Positions 9,250-17,914 of a stretch of DNA of 64,000 nt are shown piece after piece (the stretch's first letter is position 1; every line of letters begins with the position of its first letter). The position numbers were made by a program, and so were the translations under genes. The notes under the pieces were generated by a model, which was not told the origin of the DNA, did not search any database, and saw only the letters and a program-made list of their open reading frames with translations. The stretch is from Lacticaseibacillus zhaodongensis (GTDB lineage Bacteria > Bacillota > Bacilli > Lactobacillales > Lactobacillaceae), in contig NZ_BLBG01000006.1 of assembly GCF_009687905.1 (NCBI RefSeq), positions 62,001 through 126,000 on the forward strand. Direction: 5' to 3'.

Positions 9250-9966
9250 CTAGTGAAAAATCAAATAATACAACCCGCTAATCCCAATAAAGATGTACAC
9301 CAGCTCCTTCACGCGGTCCGTGTCCATCCTGGTGATCAGCCGGTTCGCAATCGCCGTCCCGACCAGCGAGCCGATCATTCCGAACAGCACAAACTTCAGG
9401 TCGCCGAAGCTCAGCACGTGGGTAGCAAAGCGTAGCGTGCTGACGTAAATCGTGTCCAGCATGAAGAAAGTCTGAATGCTTGCCAAGTACTCCTCTTTCG
9501 TGCGCGCCAGGGTCAAGAAGTACAACGCCATCAGCGGCCCACCGATGCCAAACAACCCGTTGAAGAAACCCGAGATAATCATGAAGATTCCGGCGATAAA
9601 CAGTGGGTAGCGTTTTGCACTCGCGCTCTTGTACAAGGTGAAATACAGCGAGAGTGCAATCAGCAAGCCGCCCAGTAACATGCGCAAAATGTGGGTGTCG
9701 AGGACCAGGCCCAGGTGCACCGACAGCGTTGCGACCGTCGAATAGATAATGAAGGGGATAATGAGGCGGCCCCACTTGATGGACTTGCGGTAGCGCCACA
9801 CCATCATCAAGTTGGCGGCGGCCATCGTCAAAGTCGACACCCCCGCCCCTTGGCTGATTGGCAACAGGCCGGGCAGAAAAATCATCAGAATAATTCCGGA
9901 GCCGAAACCGGTCAGCCCCTGAACGAGCCCCGCCATGAGTCCGGGCAGTAACATCACAATTGGCAT
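9250..9966 (-). CDS. TauE/SafE-family (sulfite exporter-type) membrane protein
   Basis: Polytopic protein of 238 residues with about seven to eight hydrophobic segments and the two-fold repeat typical of the family: GLVQGLTGFGSGIILM near residues 13-28 and FFNGLFGIGGPLMALYFL near 134-151. Family members export sulfite, sulfoacetate or related anions. Start ATG 9966 has GGAGG just upstream. It stands alone between the reductase and the alkaline-shock operon, so substrate cannot be deduced. Confidence 0.85.
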   Translation of the reverse strand: MPIVMLLPGLMAGLVQGLTGFGSGIILMIFLPGLLPISQGAGVSTLTMAAANLMMVWRYRKSIKWGRLIIPFIIYSTVATLSVHLGLVLDTHILRMLLGGLLIALSLYFTLYKSASAKRYPLFIAGIFMIISGFFNGLFGIGGPLMALYFLTLARTKEEYLASIQTFFMLDTIYVSTLRFATHVLSFGDLKFVLFGMIGSLVGTAIANRLITRMDTDRVKELVYIFIGISGLYYLIFH

Positions 9967-10309
9967 TTGTGTACCTCCTGGTGGATTAGGTGGCCAAACG
10001 TTTGGTAACCCCCTACAGTTTTAGCACGTCCGTTACGGGAGCACTAGTTAAGATTACGAATCAGCCCTTTGCTCAACGCATAACTTAATGCTAATGACGT
10101 TATTGCCGCATTCTTGTAAATATTAATTATCGTTAATCGTCCAATGCGTTTCGTATGTAAATAAACCGATTATATGAACTTTTAACGATTAATTGTTAAA
10201 AAACATTCTCCAGCTTATTGAACCGCTTACAGGCAACATGTTAGCCTTAACTTAGGGTAGTTATTAGGACTATCCACTACATCACAACTTGCTAAAGGAG
10301 GCGAGAATT
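9967..10309. other. Divergent intergenic region upstream of the alkaline-shock operon
   Basis: No gene seen in these 343 bp. The middle is AT-rich and contains an imperfect inverted repeat (AATTATCGTTAA near 10127-10138 and TTAACGATTAATT near 10181-10193), a possible regulator site. The sequence upstream of 10310 carries the ribosome-binding site AAAGGAGG. No convincing sigma-A promoter could be assigned. Confidence 0.4.
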
Positions 10310-10567
10310 ATGTTACACCTTATTTGGGTCCTGATCATCGGTGCGGTGATCGGCGTAATCGGTTCTCTCATCGTGGGGCGCGACATGCCCGGCGGTTGGA
10401 TCGGAAACATTATTGGTGGCTTGCTCGGCGCATGGCTCGGTAGTTCCCTGCTGGGCTCATGGGGCCCGCAAGCAGCTGGCATGGCCATCTTCCCTGCCAT
10501 TATCGGCGCGATGGTCGTCGTATTCGTTGTTTCATTAGTAATTGGTAGCAGCAGACGCAAGGCTTAA
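10310..10567 (+). CDS. GlsB/YeaQ/YmgE-family stress membrane protein
   Basis: Small (85 residues), very hydrophobic, glycine-rich protein with three predicted membrane segments (LIWVLIIGAVIGVIG, GGWIGNIIGGLLGAWLG, AIIGAMVVVFVVSLVIG), matching transglycosylase-associated/GlsB proteins. ATG 10310 is chosen because AAAGGAGG lies nine bases upstream; the in-frame upstream start at 10289 has no site. It is first in a five-gene run with amaP, DUF2273 and two Asp23 genes, the usual alkaline/envelope stress operon of lactic acid bacteria. Confidence 0.88.
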   Translation: MLHLIWVLIIGAVIGVIGSLIVGRDMPGGWIGNIIGGLLGAWLGSSLLGSWGPQAAGMAIFPAIIGAMVVVFVVSLVIGSSRRKA

Positions 10568-10581
10568 GGAGGCGGACCCCC

Positions 10582-11112
10582 ATGCGACCAAGCACAAAGG
10601 TAATTTTGGCCCTAGTCGCAATTCTGGTCTTGCTTCAAGCCGCAGTAGTAACAGCTGTGGTGTGGCCCCTCACCAGCATCAGTAATCTGAGCCTGATCTG
10701 GGAGTGGCTGCGCATCGTTGTCCTCGCATTGACGGCGGTCGTTGCCGTGGTGGGTTTAGGCCTGCTCGGAGTCGCACTTTTGCGCCGCTCCAGCAGCCGC
10801 GACCTGCACATTAAGACTGACCGCGGCGAGCTGGTCCTCAGCAAACAGGCCGTCGAAAAGAGCGTGGCGGCCGCGGTGGCCAGCGAGCATGATGTTAAAG
10901 ATGTGCAGGCCGACGTTAAGCTCCGCCGCAACGAGGTGACGCGTGCCAAGGTGACCGTTTCACAGTGGCAGGTTGCTGACGCTCAGAACTTGGGCCAGAC
11001 AATCGAAAGTACGGTCCGTGACGAACTCGCAGCGACCCTCGGTGTGCCCGTGCGGCGGGTCCGGATCCGCATTCAGCAGGCTAAGGGCAAGGCCGCAGCG
11101 CAAGTCATTTAG
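10582..11112 (+). CDS. amaP: Alkaline shock membrane anchor protein AmaP
   Basis: 176 residues with two N-terminal membrane segments (about 7-29 and 43-68) and a cytoplasmic C-terminal domain rich in charged residues, ending in a basic helix. In relatives AmaP tethers Asp23 to the membrane. It lies 14 bp after glsB and 12 bp before the DUF2273 start, and is followed by two Asp23-family genes, which supports the assignment. GGAGG precedes ATG 10582. Confidence 0.85.
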   Translation: MRPSTKVILALVAILVLLQAAVVTAVVWPLTSISNLSLIWEWLRIVVLALTAVVAVVGLGLLGVALLRRSSSRDLHIKTDRGELVLSKQAVEKSVAAAVASEHDVKDVQADVKLRRNEVTRAKVTVSQWQVADAQNLGQTIESTVRDELAATLGVPVRRVRIRIQQAKGKAAAQVI

Positions 11113-11124
11113 GAGGTGCCGCAG

Positions 11125-11322
11125 ATGAAACAAGGATTAACGGGTGCCGCAATTGGGATCGCCATCGCGGTCGTCCTGCTGCAGTGGGGCTGGCTGGCGC
11201 TGCTATTGGTTCTGGCCATGGGCGCTGCCGGTTACGCACTTGAATGGTGGCTGGCGCCCCGGCTGCCGCGCATCAAAAAGTGGCTCCGTGACGGCAGGCA
11301 CACGCTCATGAAGGAGGACTGA
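11125..11322 (+). CDS. DUF2273-family small membrane protein
   Basis: 65-residue protein with two close membrane segments (GLTGAAIGIAIAVVLLQWGW and LALLLVLAMGAAGYAL) and a basic tail. DUF2273 proteins regularly accompany amaP and asp23. GGAGGTGCCGCAG gives good spacing to ATG 11125, so the slightly longer frame from 11116 is not used. Function within the stress operon is unknown. Confidence 0.85.
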   Translation: MKQGLTGAAIGIAIAVVLLQWGWLALLLVLAMGAAGYALEWWLAPRLPRIKKWLRDGRHTLMKED

Positions 11323-11324
11323 CC

Positions 11325-11699
11325 ATGGACACGGCAACGCAACCCGGGGGCCAGCTCACTTTTGAAGACAAGGTCATCGCCAAAATCGCGCGCCTGAACG
11401 TTCAGGACATCCCCGGCCTCCTGGAAATGGACGGCAACGTGGTGGACTCCCTCACGGAAACCATCACACAGGATGAACGCGTGACTAAAGGTATCAAGGT
11501 GAACGTCGGCGACAAACAGGTGGCGCTCGACTTGGCGGTCGTTCTCAAGTACGGCACGGATGCACGGCAGTTCTACACGGAAGCGTGCACGCGCATCACC
11601 GCCGCACTCGAGCAGATGACCGGCCTCAAGCTCGTCGCACTGAACTTGAATGTCAGCGACATCATGACCGAACGTGAATGGCGGCAAAGTCAGAATTAG
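11325..11699 (+). CDS. Asp23/Gls24-family envelope stress protein (first copy)
   Basis: 124 residues: an acidic, soluble Asp23 domain beginning TFEDKVIAKIARLNVQDIPGLLEMDG and carrying the KVNVGDKQVALDLAVVLKYG strand pair. It starts two bases after the DUF2273 stop with AAGGAGG seven bases upstream, implying translational coupling. In staphylococci Asp23 forms membrane-associated clusters through AmaP; a similar role is inferred. Confidence 0.9.
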   Translation: MDTATQPGGQLTFEDKVIAKIARLNVQDIPGLLEMDGNVVDSLTETITQDERVTKGIKVNVGDKQVALDLAVVLKYGTDARQFYTEACTRITAALEQMTGLKLVALNLNVSDIMTEREWRQSQN

Positions 11700-11718
11700 C
11701 CAAGAAAAGGAGAAACCA

Positions 11719-12165
11719 ATGGACGCAACTATGACACCAAAGACCACCACGCCAAGCACAAGCAAGACGGAGGTGAACAAGATGCAGACAGAACTCAAGT
11801 TTGACGACAATGTTATTGCCAAAATCGTGGGCATCACCAGCAGCGAAGTCAAGGGCATCCACAGCATGCACGGCGGCATGATTGCGAACGTTGCGGACAA
11901 GCTGCGCAAGGAAGACGACCCTACTAAGGGCGTGAGCGTAGACACCGACGACCAGCATGTCACCGTGAACCTCGACGCTGTGCTCCGCTATGGTGAATCA
12001 GCACCGGATGTATTCGACCGGGCGACTAAGGCCATCGCGAAGAACGTCAAGGACATGACCGGCATGACCGTTGACGGCGTGACAATGACCGTTAAGGACA
12101 TGTTGACGGAAGACGAAATCGAAGCAGAAGAGGCCAAGAACAACGACGACAACGATAAGAAGTAG
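11719..12165 (+). CDS. Asp23/Gls24-family envelope stress protein (second copy)
   Basis: 148 residues. A Thr/Ser-rich N-terminal tail (about 1-20) precedes an Asp23 domain (FDDNVIAKIVGITSSEVKGI through VTMTVKDMLTEDE), and an acidic/Asn-Asp-Lys C-terminal tail follows. It is a paralogue of the preceding gene and last in the operon. ATG 11719 has AAAAGGAG upstream; an internal ATG at codon 22 (MQTELKFDD) could give a shorter form. A strong terminator follows. Confidence 0.9.
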   Translation: MDATMTPKTTTPSTSKTEVNKMQTELKFDDNVIAKIVGITSSEVKGIHSMHGGMIANVADKLRKEDDPTKGVSVDTDDQHVTVNLDAVLRYGESAPDVFDRATKAIAKNVKDMTGMTVDGVTMTVKDMLTEDEIEAEEAKNNDDNDKK

Positions 12166-12184
12166 GCGAAAGTTCGCTTGCACT

Positions 12185-12240
12185 AACAAAAACGGACCGG
12201 CTGGACAAAAGCGATTTTGCCAGCGGGTCCGTTTTTGTTT
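12185..12240 (+). terminator. Terminator of the alkaline-shock operon
   Basis: AACAAAAACGGACC pairs with GGTCCGTTTTTGTT around an inner CGGCTGG/CCAGCG stem. Long stem, U-tract on both strands. Confidence 0.9.
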
Positions 12241-12310
12241 ATCTAGTAGTTAAAGTCTGAAAGCTACTTTGAAGTTACAAAGACTACGCTGCCGGCCGTT
12301 CCACTGTCCA

Positions 12311-12342
12311 TTCCACTAAGGGCGCAAATCGCCCAAGTGGAA
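12311..12342. repeat. Hairpin D (TTCCACT module)
   Basis: TTCCACTAAGGGCG pairs with CGCCCAAGTGGAA around a short loop. A second TTCCACT...AGTGGAA module is embedded inside element A2 at about 12484-12519, so this is a reusable unit of the same mosaic. Confidence 0.6.
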
Positions 12343-12346
12343 GTGG

Positions 12347-12382
12347 CGATTCCTGACCAATCTTAATTATGGTGAGGAATCG
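12347..12382 (-). repeat. Hairpin module C2
   Basis: On the minus strand CGATTCCTCACC pairs with GGTCAGGAATCG around a TA-rich loop. The same module, with a compensating stem change (GACTCCT/AGGAGTC), lies at 59408-59448. In both places it follows an A-type element in the same relative orientation. Confidence 0.65.
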
Positions 12383-12408
12383 ACCACCTTCGCTACGCTA
12401 CGGATGTA

Positions 12409-12438
12409 GGAGAGTAAGCGGTAAACCGCTAACTCTCC
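12409..12438. repeat. Hairpin E between modules C2 and A2
   Basis: GGAGAGTAAGCGGT pairs with ACCGCTAACTCTCC, two-base loop. It occupies the place of the short spacer present between the A and C modules at 59400-59408, so it looks like an insertion into that composite. Confidence 0.55.
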
Positions 12439-12449
12439 CGGCATAAAAA

Positions 12450-12614
12450 CGTGCTCCACAACGCAGCTCCTACTCCGTTGTCCATTCCACTACGGGCAGC
12501 GAGCCGCACTAGTGGAAATGGCTCCGCTTAGCCCAAAACTGGCACATTCCCCAAGCCCGGGAATATGCCAGTTTTCTGCTAATGCTCAGAAGCTAACCGC
12601 GTTGTGGACCACTC
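12450..12614 (-). repeat. Modular hairpin element A2, overlapping the permease 3' end
   Basis: Minus-strand element homologous to A1 (59284-59400): outer stem TCCACAACG/CGTTGTGGA, inner AGCT/AGCT stem, conserved internal loop TGAG opposite CGGAG, then GAAAACTGGC...GCCAGTTTT. It has an extra TTCCACT-type hairpin inserted in the 3' arm. Its first arm supplies the last six codons and the stop of the permease gene. Confidence 0.8.
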
Positions 12615-14050
12615 TGTTTCTTGTTCCCGTGCCGCGCAATCAGCGGCAGGATCAGGCCGAGAATCACGAAGATGATCGGGGTGATGATGTTCAGTGCAAA
12701 CTGGAACCACCAGGAACTAGGGTTGGCAGCCATATCGATTTTCGGGACCATACCCAGGATGCAGGCAAAGGCCGTGAAGGCGAAACACCAAGCCCCAACG
12801 ATTGTCCCCACCGTCTTGTTCTTCACGAACATGTACTCGGACTTGTAGCGCTCCAGGTGCCGGTTCAGCATGAAGTAAGCGAAGAAGACCCAGAGGTAAC
12901 GCAGTGGCATGACCACGGAATTAAGGTTCAGCAGCCACTTGTAGAGTTCGTTCATGCTGCCGATACCAAGCGCCGGCACCACAATCAAGATGCTGACCAG
13001 AATTCCGGTCAGGTAGTAACCATTGATCGGCGTGCCGTGCTTGTTGAGCTTAGCCAACTTACGCGGAATGAATTCTTTATCCGCATCACCCAGCATGATT
13101 TTCAGCGGCGCGTCAATGGAAAACGCCAGCGCGGAAATCTGGGCGAGCGTGTTGGCGATTGCGTACAGGATCACGAACAACCGGCCAACGTGGTAGTAAC
13201 CGCCCAGCTTAGCAAAAGCCTCGTACGCACCGTTTGCCATCAGGTCTTGGGGGATGTGGTGGCCGTTAAAGAGCATCCCCATCGCGAAGGACCCGAGAAT
13301 CGCGCAGAGGGCAACCATGCCGGCGAGTACCAGCATCCCCAGCGGGAATTCCCGTGCGGCGTTCTTGGTCTTGTTAACGTAAGGTGAAATTTTTTCTGCC
13401 CCACCGACCGCGAAGACGAGCATTGAGATGGTGGTGAAGTAATTGAAGTTCAGCTTGGGCAGGTAGGTACTGATTTTGCCCATGTCCGGCGTTGCAATCA
13501 CCGCGCTCTTAGTCATCAGCGGCGCACTCACGGCCAGGATGATGAACAGAATCGACATGATAAACATTGCGGTCCCGGCCATACTGCCGATGCGGTTCAA
13601 AGTTGTAAGCCCGCGGGCGGCCACCCACAGGAAAACCAAGAACAAAGCTAGGCAAATCAGGGACACCGTCATCGCCGATGCGGTGTTCACGAAGGAACCA
13701 TTGCCTTTGAATAGCCAGCTCAAGGCAATCAAGATCCCCTGCGGTTTCTGTGCTAAGTACGGAACGTGCACGACCCAGTATGTCCAGGCTGCGTAGTACG
13801 CGAGTCGTTTGGTGCTGGTCTGCTTGACCCAGGACGAAACCCCACCGGCCGCATCCTTAAAGGTTGACCCTAACTGCCCGACAATCAGGGCGTACGGAAC
13901 GAAATAGAGCAGCATGATCAAGATCCACGAGGTGATCACGGTCAAGCCCTGTTGCGCGTAGTTGTTGACAACGTTGCCTAAGCCCCAAACGGCAACAAAG
14001 GCAATCAGCGCCACGTTGAACCAGCGCAACTGCTTTTCATTGTCAGCCAT
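12593..14050 (-). CDS. Amino acid permease (APC superfamily)
   Basis: 485-residue integral membrane transporter with about 12 to 14 hydrophobic segments, beginning LRWFNVALIAFVAVWGLGNVVNN. This N-terminal glycine-containing helix and the later FAVGGAEKISPYV segment are typical of APC-family permeases close to the glutamate/GABA antiporter group. The substrate is not clear. The last six residues (SGPQRG) and the stop are encoded by the arm of repeat element A2, so the native C-terminus was probably replaced or extended by the element. Start ATG 14050 follows a GAGGGAGG site. Confidence 0.87.
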   Translation of the reverse strand: MADNEKQLRWFNVALIAFVAVWGLGNVVNNYAQQGLTVITSWILIMLLYFVPYALIVGQLGSTFKDAAGGVSSWVKQTSTKRLAYYAAWTYWVVHVPYLAQKPQGILIALSWLFKGNGSFVNTASAMTVSLICLALFLVFLWVAARGLTTLNRIGSMAGTAMFIMSILFIILAVSAPLMTKSAVIATPDMGKISTYLPKLNFNYFTTISMLVFAVGGAEKISPYVNKTKNAAREFPLGMLVLAGMVALCAILGSFAMGMLFNGHHIPQDLMANGAYEAFAKLGGYYHVGRLFVILYAIANTLAQISALAFSIDAPLKIMLGDADKEFIPRKLAKLNKHGTPINGYYLTGILVSILIVVPALGIGSMNELYKWLLNLNSVVMPLRYLWVFFAYFMLNRHLERYKSEYMFVKNKTVGTIVGAWCFAFTAFACILGMVPKIDMAANPSSWWFQFALNIITPIIFVILGLILPLIARHGNKKQSGPQRG

Positions 14051-14294
14051 TGTTATTACCTCCCTCTGTATAAGTTGGCCCCCGTAGCGGCGACGTGGGC
14101 TCCGGTCGAATTATGTCTCACCGCCAATATTAATGATACAGGCCAAAAGCCTTACTTGCACAGGAAGTACGGGAAAATCTGCTAATGATTTTCTAACAGT
14201 TAGCTTGGCGAATTATGTCACAACACTGAAAGCTTGCCACAGCAATGTAAGCACTTACTAACTTGACAATTATTTCCCGGGAAATCTGCGCACA
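14051..14294. other. Intergenic region upstream of the permease
   Basis: No gene seen. It includes the permease ribosome-binding site and a perfect 14-bp palindrome, ATTTCCCGGGAAAT (14272-14285), just after a TTGACA on the plus strand. Significance unknown. Confidence 0.35.
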
Positions 14295-14338
14295 AAAAGT
14301 GGGGCCAACTCGCTGCTGCGAAATTAGCCCCACTTTTT
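14295..14338. terminator. Terminator after yacL
   Basis: AAAAAGTGGGGC pairs with GCCCCACTTTTTT around a 20-base loop. It has U-tracts both ways and lies about 30 bp after the yacL stop on the minus strand. Confidence 0.85.
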
Positions 14339-14369
14339 TAACTTATTTGCGCTGCATAATCGCGGCTAA

Positions 14370-15644
14370 TTACTTGCGGCCCCGATTGTGCTTGTGATCA
14401 GTTTGCTTGTTTGTCTTGGCATTACTAGCCTCCGCTTTGCTCGCGGCGGCATCGCGCGCATCGGCGTTGGTGTTCCGCGTTGCGTCGACCTTTTCGCCAT
14501 CCTGGTTGCGAATGGTGGTTGCGCTATGCTCCGGCTTGGCAAAAATCATCCGCCCAGCGCTGGTCTGCAGTGCCGAGGTGACGACAACGGTGATGTCCTG
14601 GTTCATGTAGTACTGGCCATCTTCGACAACGACCATCGTGCCCTCAGGTAGGTAAGCAACCCCCTGCTGGCGCTCGGTCCCGGCCTTGACGACCTTGACC
14701 TGCATGGTTTCGCCGGGTAGCACTTCTGGTTTGAGCGCACTTGCAAGTTCATTAATGCTCAGAATCGGCACATTCTGTAGGCGGCTCACCTTACCCAAGT
14801 TATAGTCGTTCGACATCACGATGCCGTCGATTTCCTTAGCAAGCTTGAGCAGCTTCCCATCGACCTCGCGGGAGCCATCAAAGTCCTTATCGGTCATCTC
14901 GAGGTTGATGTGCGGGTCCTTTTGCATCTGGCTCAGAATGTCCAGACCCCGCCGGCCGCGTTCGCGTTTCAGCGCGTCTGCGGAATCACTGATCAGTTGC
15001 AGCTCGTGCACCACGAAGTTCGGCACCAGCAGCGTGCCTTCAATGAACCCAGTCCGCGCAAGGTTCTGGATGCGGCCGTCGATGATGACTGAAGTGTCCA
15101 GAATTTTGTACTCGTGGAAGTTAACGAGGACCTGCGTTGAAGCCGCGGCTGGCGCGTCGTCCTTCTTCTTACTGCCGTCCTTATCGTTGTTCTTCCGCAG
15201 GTTGCCCAGAAACTGGCCCCACTCGTGCCGCCGGGTGGTCCCGATGCGAAAGCCCAGGTAACCAAAAACAATCATCAAAATGATCGGTGGTACCGTGGAC
15301 AGAAACTCATTGGGCAGCCGGTAGAATAATAGCTGGGAAACTAAGTTAGCCATAATCAAACCAACGATGGTTGAAAGGCTACCGAACAGCAGATAACTTG
15401 TTGACTTGGTATTCAGATTCTTTTCAGTCCGGTCAATCAAGTCAACAATCGAGCGAACGGTGAGTGCGGAAATAATGAGCAGAATAACTGCCCCAATAAT
15501 TGCGTTAACTACAAAATTATTAATGATATGATTCTCGCCCTGACCAACGAGCCGCCACAATGATGGCAGACCTGCGATTCCGGCAATGATTCCAATAATA
15601 GCGAAAATAATTACGACAATTCGCCGTTTAGTGGCTGTTTTCAT
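14370..15644 (-). CDS. yacL: PIN/TRAM domain membrane protein YacL
   Basis: 424 residues. Four N-terminal membrane segments (about 8-30, 43-65, 80-105, 115-140) precede a PIN-like nuclease domain starting YKILDTSVIIDGRI with conserved acidic residues (ILDTS, ELQLISDSAD, VDGKLLKLA, SNDYNL). A TRAM domain follows (EVLPGETMQVKVVKAGTERQQGVAYLPEGTMVVVE). The C-terminus is a low-complexity Ala/Asn/Lys/basic tail. ATG 15644 has GGAGG seven bases upstream; the longer frame from 15686 is not supported. It is cotranscribed with radA and dut in many Firmicutes; role unresolved. Confidence 0.92.
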   Translation of the reverse strand: MKTATKRRIVVIIFAIIGIIAGIAGLPSLWRLVGQGENHIINNFVVNAIIGAVILLIISALTVRSIVDLIDRTEKNLNTKSTSYLLFGSLSTIVGLIMANLVSQLLFYRLPNEFLSTVPPIILMIVFGYLGFRIGTTRRHEWGQFLGNLRKNNDKDGSKKKDDAPAAASTQVLVNFHEYKILDTSVIIDGRIQNLARTGFIEGTLLVPNFVVHELQLISDSADALKRERGRRGLDILSQMQKDPHINLEMTDKDFDGSREVDGKLLKLAKEIDGIVMSNDYNLGKVSRLQNVPILSINELASALKPEVLPGETMQVKVVKAGTERQQGVAYLPEGTMVVVEDGQYYMNQDITVVVTSALQTSAGRMIFAKPEHSATTIRNQDGEKVDATRNTNADARDAAASKAEASNAKTNKQTDHKHNRGRK

Positions 15645-15786
15645 TCTCTGACCTCCTTTATCAGTATTGCTTAAATTGTACGCCACAAAGCGCCCTGATG
15701 ATTGCGACTTAGGACGGATTTTGCGTGATTTTTATCTGAAGATTGTGTGACCAATCTCCAGCAGTACTTACTCACCTTCTTTCAGT

Positions 15787-17166
15787 TTACTTAGCGAACA
15801 CCTTGTGCAGTGTTTCGGCAATGCTGCTGACGCCTACGACCTGGATCGACGCGCTGGGCGTCCAGCCCTTCAAATTGTTGCGCGGGACAAAAATCCGCTT
15901 GAAGCCGAGCTTGGCGGCCTCCTTGACCCGATCTTCAACCCGGTTGATGCGCCGCACCTCACCGGTCAGACCGATTTCACCGACGTAGCAGTCCGTTGCC
16001 GGCAGCTCAACGTCACGGTAAGAGCTGGCGATGGCCACCGCAATCGCGAGGTCGATTGCCGGCTCGTCCAGGCGCACGCCACCGGTTGCCTTCAGGTAGG
16101 CATCCTGGTTCTGCAGCAAGAGGTTGGCCCGCTTTTCGAGGACGGCCATGATCAGGCTGACCTTGTTGTGGTCCAAACCGCTGCTGGTCCGCTTAGCGTT
16201 GCCGTACATCGTCGGGGTAAGCAAGGCCTGAATCTCGACCAAAATCGGTCGCGTACCTTCCATCGACACCACGACCGCCGAACCGGTCGCGCCGGCGAGC
16301 CGTTCCTCGAGGAAAATCTCGGAGGGGTTGGCCACTTCGCTCAGCCCGTTTTGGCGCATCTCAAAAATCCCGATTTCGTTAGTGCTGCCGAAACGGTTTT
16401 TGACGGAACGCAGGATGCGGTAAGTGTGGTGCATGTCGCCTTCAAAATAGAGCACGGTGTCGACCATGTGTTCCAGAATTTTGGGGCCGGCAATACTGCC
16501 GTCCTTGGTCACGTGGCCGACGATGAAGATGGTGATGCCCTTGCTCTTGGCGAGCCGCATCAACTCAGCCGTAACTTCACGGATCTGGGCAACCGAGCCC
16601 ACCGCCGAATTCATGTCGGGAACGTTCATGGTCTGCACGGAGTCAATGATCAGGTAATCCGGCTGAATCTCGTCGACCGCGCTCATGATGCTGGGCATGT
16701 CGGTTTCCGGATACAGCAACATTTGCGAGTCCGAAACGTGCAGGCGCTCCGCCCGCAACTTGATCTGGCTAGCACTCTCTTCACCGGAAACGTAGAGCAC
16801 CGTCCCGTGGTCTTTAGCCAGCTGGCCACTAACCTGCAGCAGCAGGGTCGACTTACCAATGCCGGGATCGCCACCGATCAGGATGAGGGAGCCGGGAACA
16901 ATCCCGCCGCCCAGCACCCGGTTGAGTTCGTTCAATTTAGTGGTGACCCGCGCCTCGTGCGTTGTGGTCACGGCGTTCATTCGCTGCGGGCGGACCTGGC
17001 TGCCACTTTTGGTAACCCGGGGCTTGCTTGTTGCAGCAGCACTAGCAGGTTCAACGGTCTCTTCGACCAGGGTGTTCCACGCCCCGCACTGCGGGCAGCG
17101 CCCGAGGAAGGAGGCGGAAACGTAACCGCAATTCTGACATGTATACCGTGTTTTTGTTTTCGCCAT
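15787..17166 (-). CDS. radA: DNA repair protein RadA
   Basis: 459 residues. N-terminal zinc finger ([18 protein letters not shown], residues about 9-26), RecA-like ATPase with Walker [11 protein letters not shown], the RadA-specific KNRFGST motif ([12 protein letters not shown]), and a C-terminal Lon-protease-like domain. It is a branch-migration helicase in recombinational repair. It lies 21 bp downstream of dut and about 140 bp upstream of yacL on the same strand. Confidence 0.97.
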   Translation of the reverse strand: MAKTKTRYTCQNCGYVSASFLGRCPQCGAWNTLVEETVEPASAAATSKPRVTKSGSQVRPQRMNAVTTTHEARVTTKLNELNRVLGGGIVPGSLILIGGDPGIGKSTLLLQVSGQLAKDHGTVLYVSGEESASQIKLRAERLHVSDSQMLLYPETDMPSIMSAVDEIQPDYLIIDSVQTMNVPDMNSAVGSVAQIREVTAELMRLAKSKGITIFIVGHVTKDGSIAGPKILEHMVDTVLYFEGDMHHTYRILRSVKNRFGSTNEIGIFEMRQNGLSEVANPSEIFLEERLAGATGSAVVVSMEGTRPILVEIQALLTPTMYGNAKRTSSGLDHNKVSLIMAVLEKRANLLLQNQDAYLKATGGVRLDEPAIDLAIAVAIASSYRDVELPATDCYVGEIGLTGEVRRINRVEDRVKEAAKLGFKRIFVPRNNLKGWTPSASIQVVGVSSIAETLHKVFAK

Positions 17167-17187
17167 TGGTCAATTCCTCCCTATTAT

Positions 17188-17727
17188 TTAGAAACCGGTC
17201 GAGCCGAAGCCGCCCTGGCGCTTGCCACCATCCCCAGTGTCACCGTCCGCGGTCAGGTACGGCATGAAGATGCCCTGGCCGATGCGCTCACCCTTTTTGA
17301 TGACCACATCGCGGGGGTTGAGGTTCACGAGCTGGAAGAAGATCTCGCCCTCGTTGGCGTCATTATTATAGTAATCAGCATCAATGACCCCGATTCCGTT
17401 CGGCAGGATCAAGCCGCGCTTGTACGGACCGCTACTGCGGTTAGCGAGGATCAGCACCTCATCCGGCTGCATGAAGGCCTTGATCCCCGTTGGCACCAGC
17501 AGCGGCTTCAACACCTTGCTGGCCCGCGCGTAGTCCTCGCCCGTCAAGGGGTGTTCGTTCTTGATCAGCCGGAACAAGCGGATGAAATCATAGCGCCAGA
17601 TACTCTTCAGGACAAAATCCTCCCGCGCACAGAAGTCGTACCCAGCAGCGTTAGTGGTGCTCCGCTGCGGCAAAGTTAACCCCGCCTGTGCATACTTACT
17701 GACGACTTCGAAACCTCGTTTAGCCAT
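17188..17727 (-). CDS. dut: dUTP diphosphatase
   Basis: 179-residue trimeric-type dUTPase hydrolysing dUTP to dUMP. Motifs are visible in order: AAGYDF (motif 1), RSSGPYKRGL (motif 2), GVIDADYYNND (motif 3 with catalytic Asp), RIGQGIF (motif 4) and GGFGSTGF (motif 5, C-terminal P-loop-like). The enzyme is longer than minimal dUTPases because of a ~40-residue insert (SIWRYDFIRLFRLIKNEHPLTG), which is common in lactobacilli. ATG 17727 follows GGAGG. It is first of a dut-radA pair. Confidence 0.94.
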   Translation of the reverse strand: MAKRGFEVVSKYAQAGLTLPQRSTTNAAGYDFCAREDFVLKSIWRYDFIRLFRLIKNEHPLTGEDYARASKVLKPLLVPTGIKAFMQPDEVLILANRSSGPYKRGLILPNGIGVIDADYYNNDANEGEIFFQLVNLNPRDVVIKKGERIGQGIFMPYLTADGDTGDGGKRQGGFGSTGF

Positions 17728-17914
17728 AATTTTCCTCCACTTGGACAGTCCTCTAATTACCATCTAGCATACCACGAACGTGCACGAACTTTACGGGCAA
17801 AATCGGGCAAATCTGCCGGGCTAAATTCATCACCGTGCGCCTACACTGCGAGCTAAGCCCAAGTGTAGTAAAATGGACGTAGCAAAATTAATCTAGTTAG
17901 CGGGAGGGATAGCA

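Noticed and set aside
15805-17679. Long plus-strand ORF (624 codons) opposite radA and dut
   Set aside because: Antisense to two conserved genes with clear motifs on the minus strand; no ribosome-binding site and no family features.
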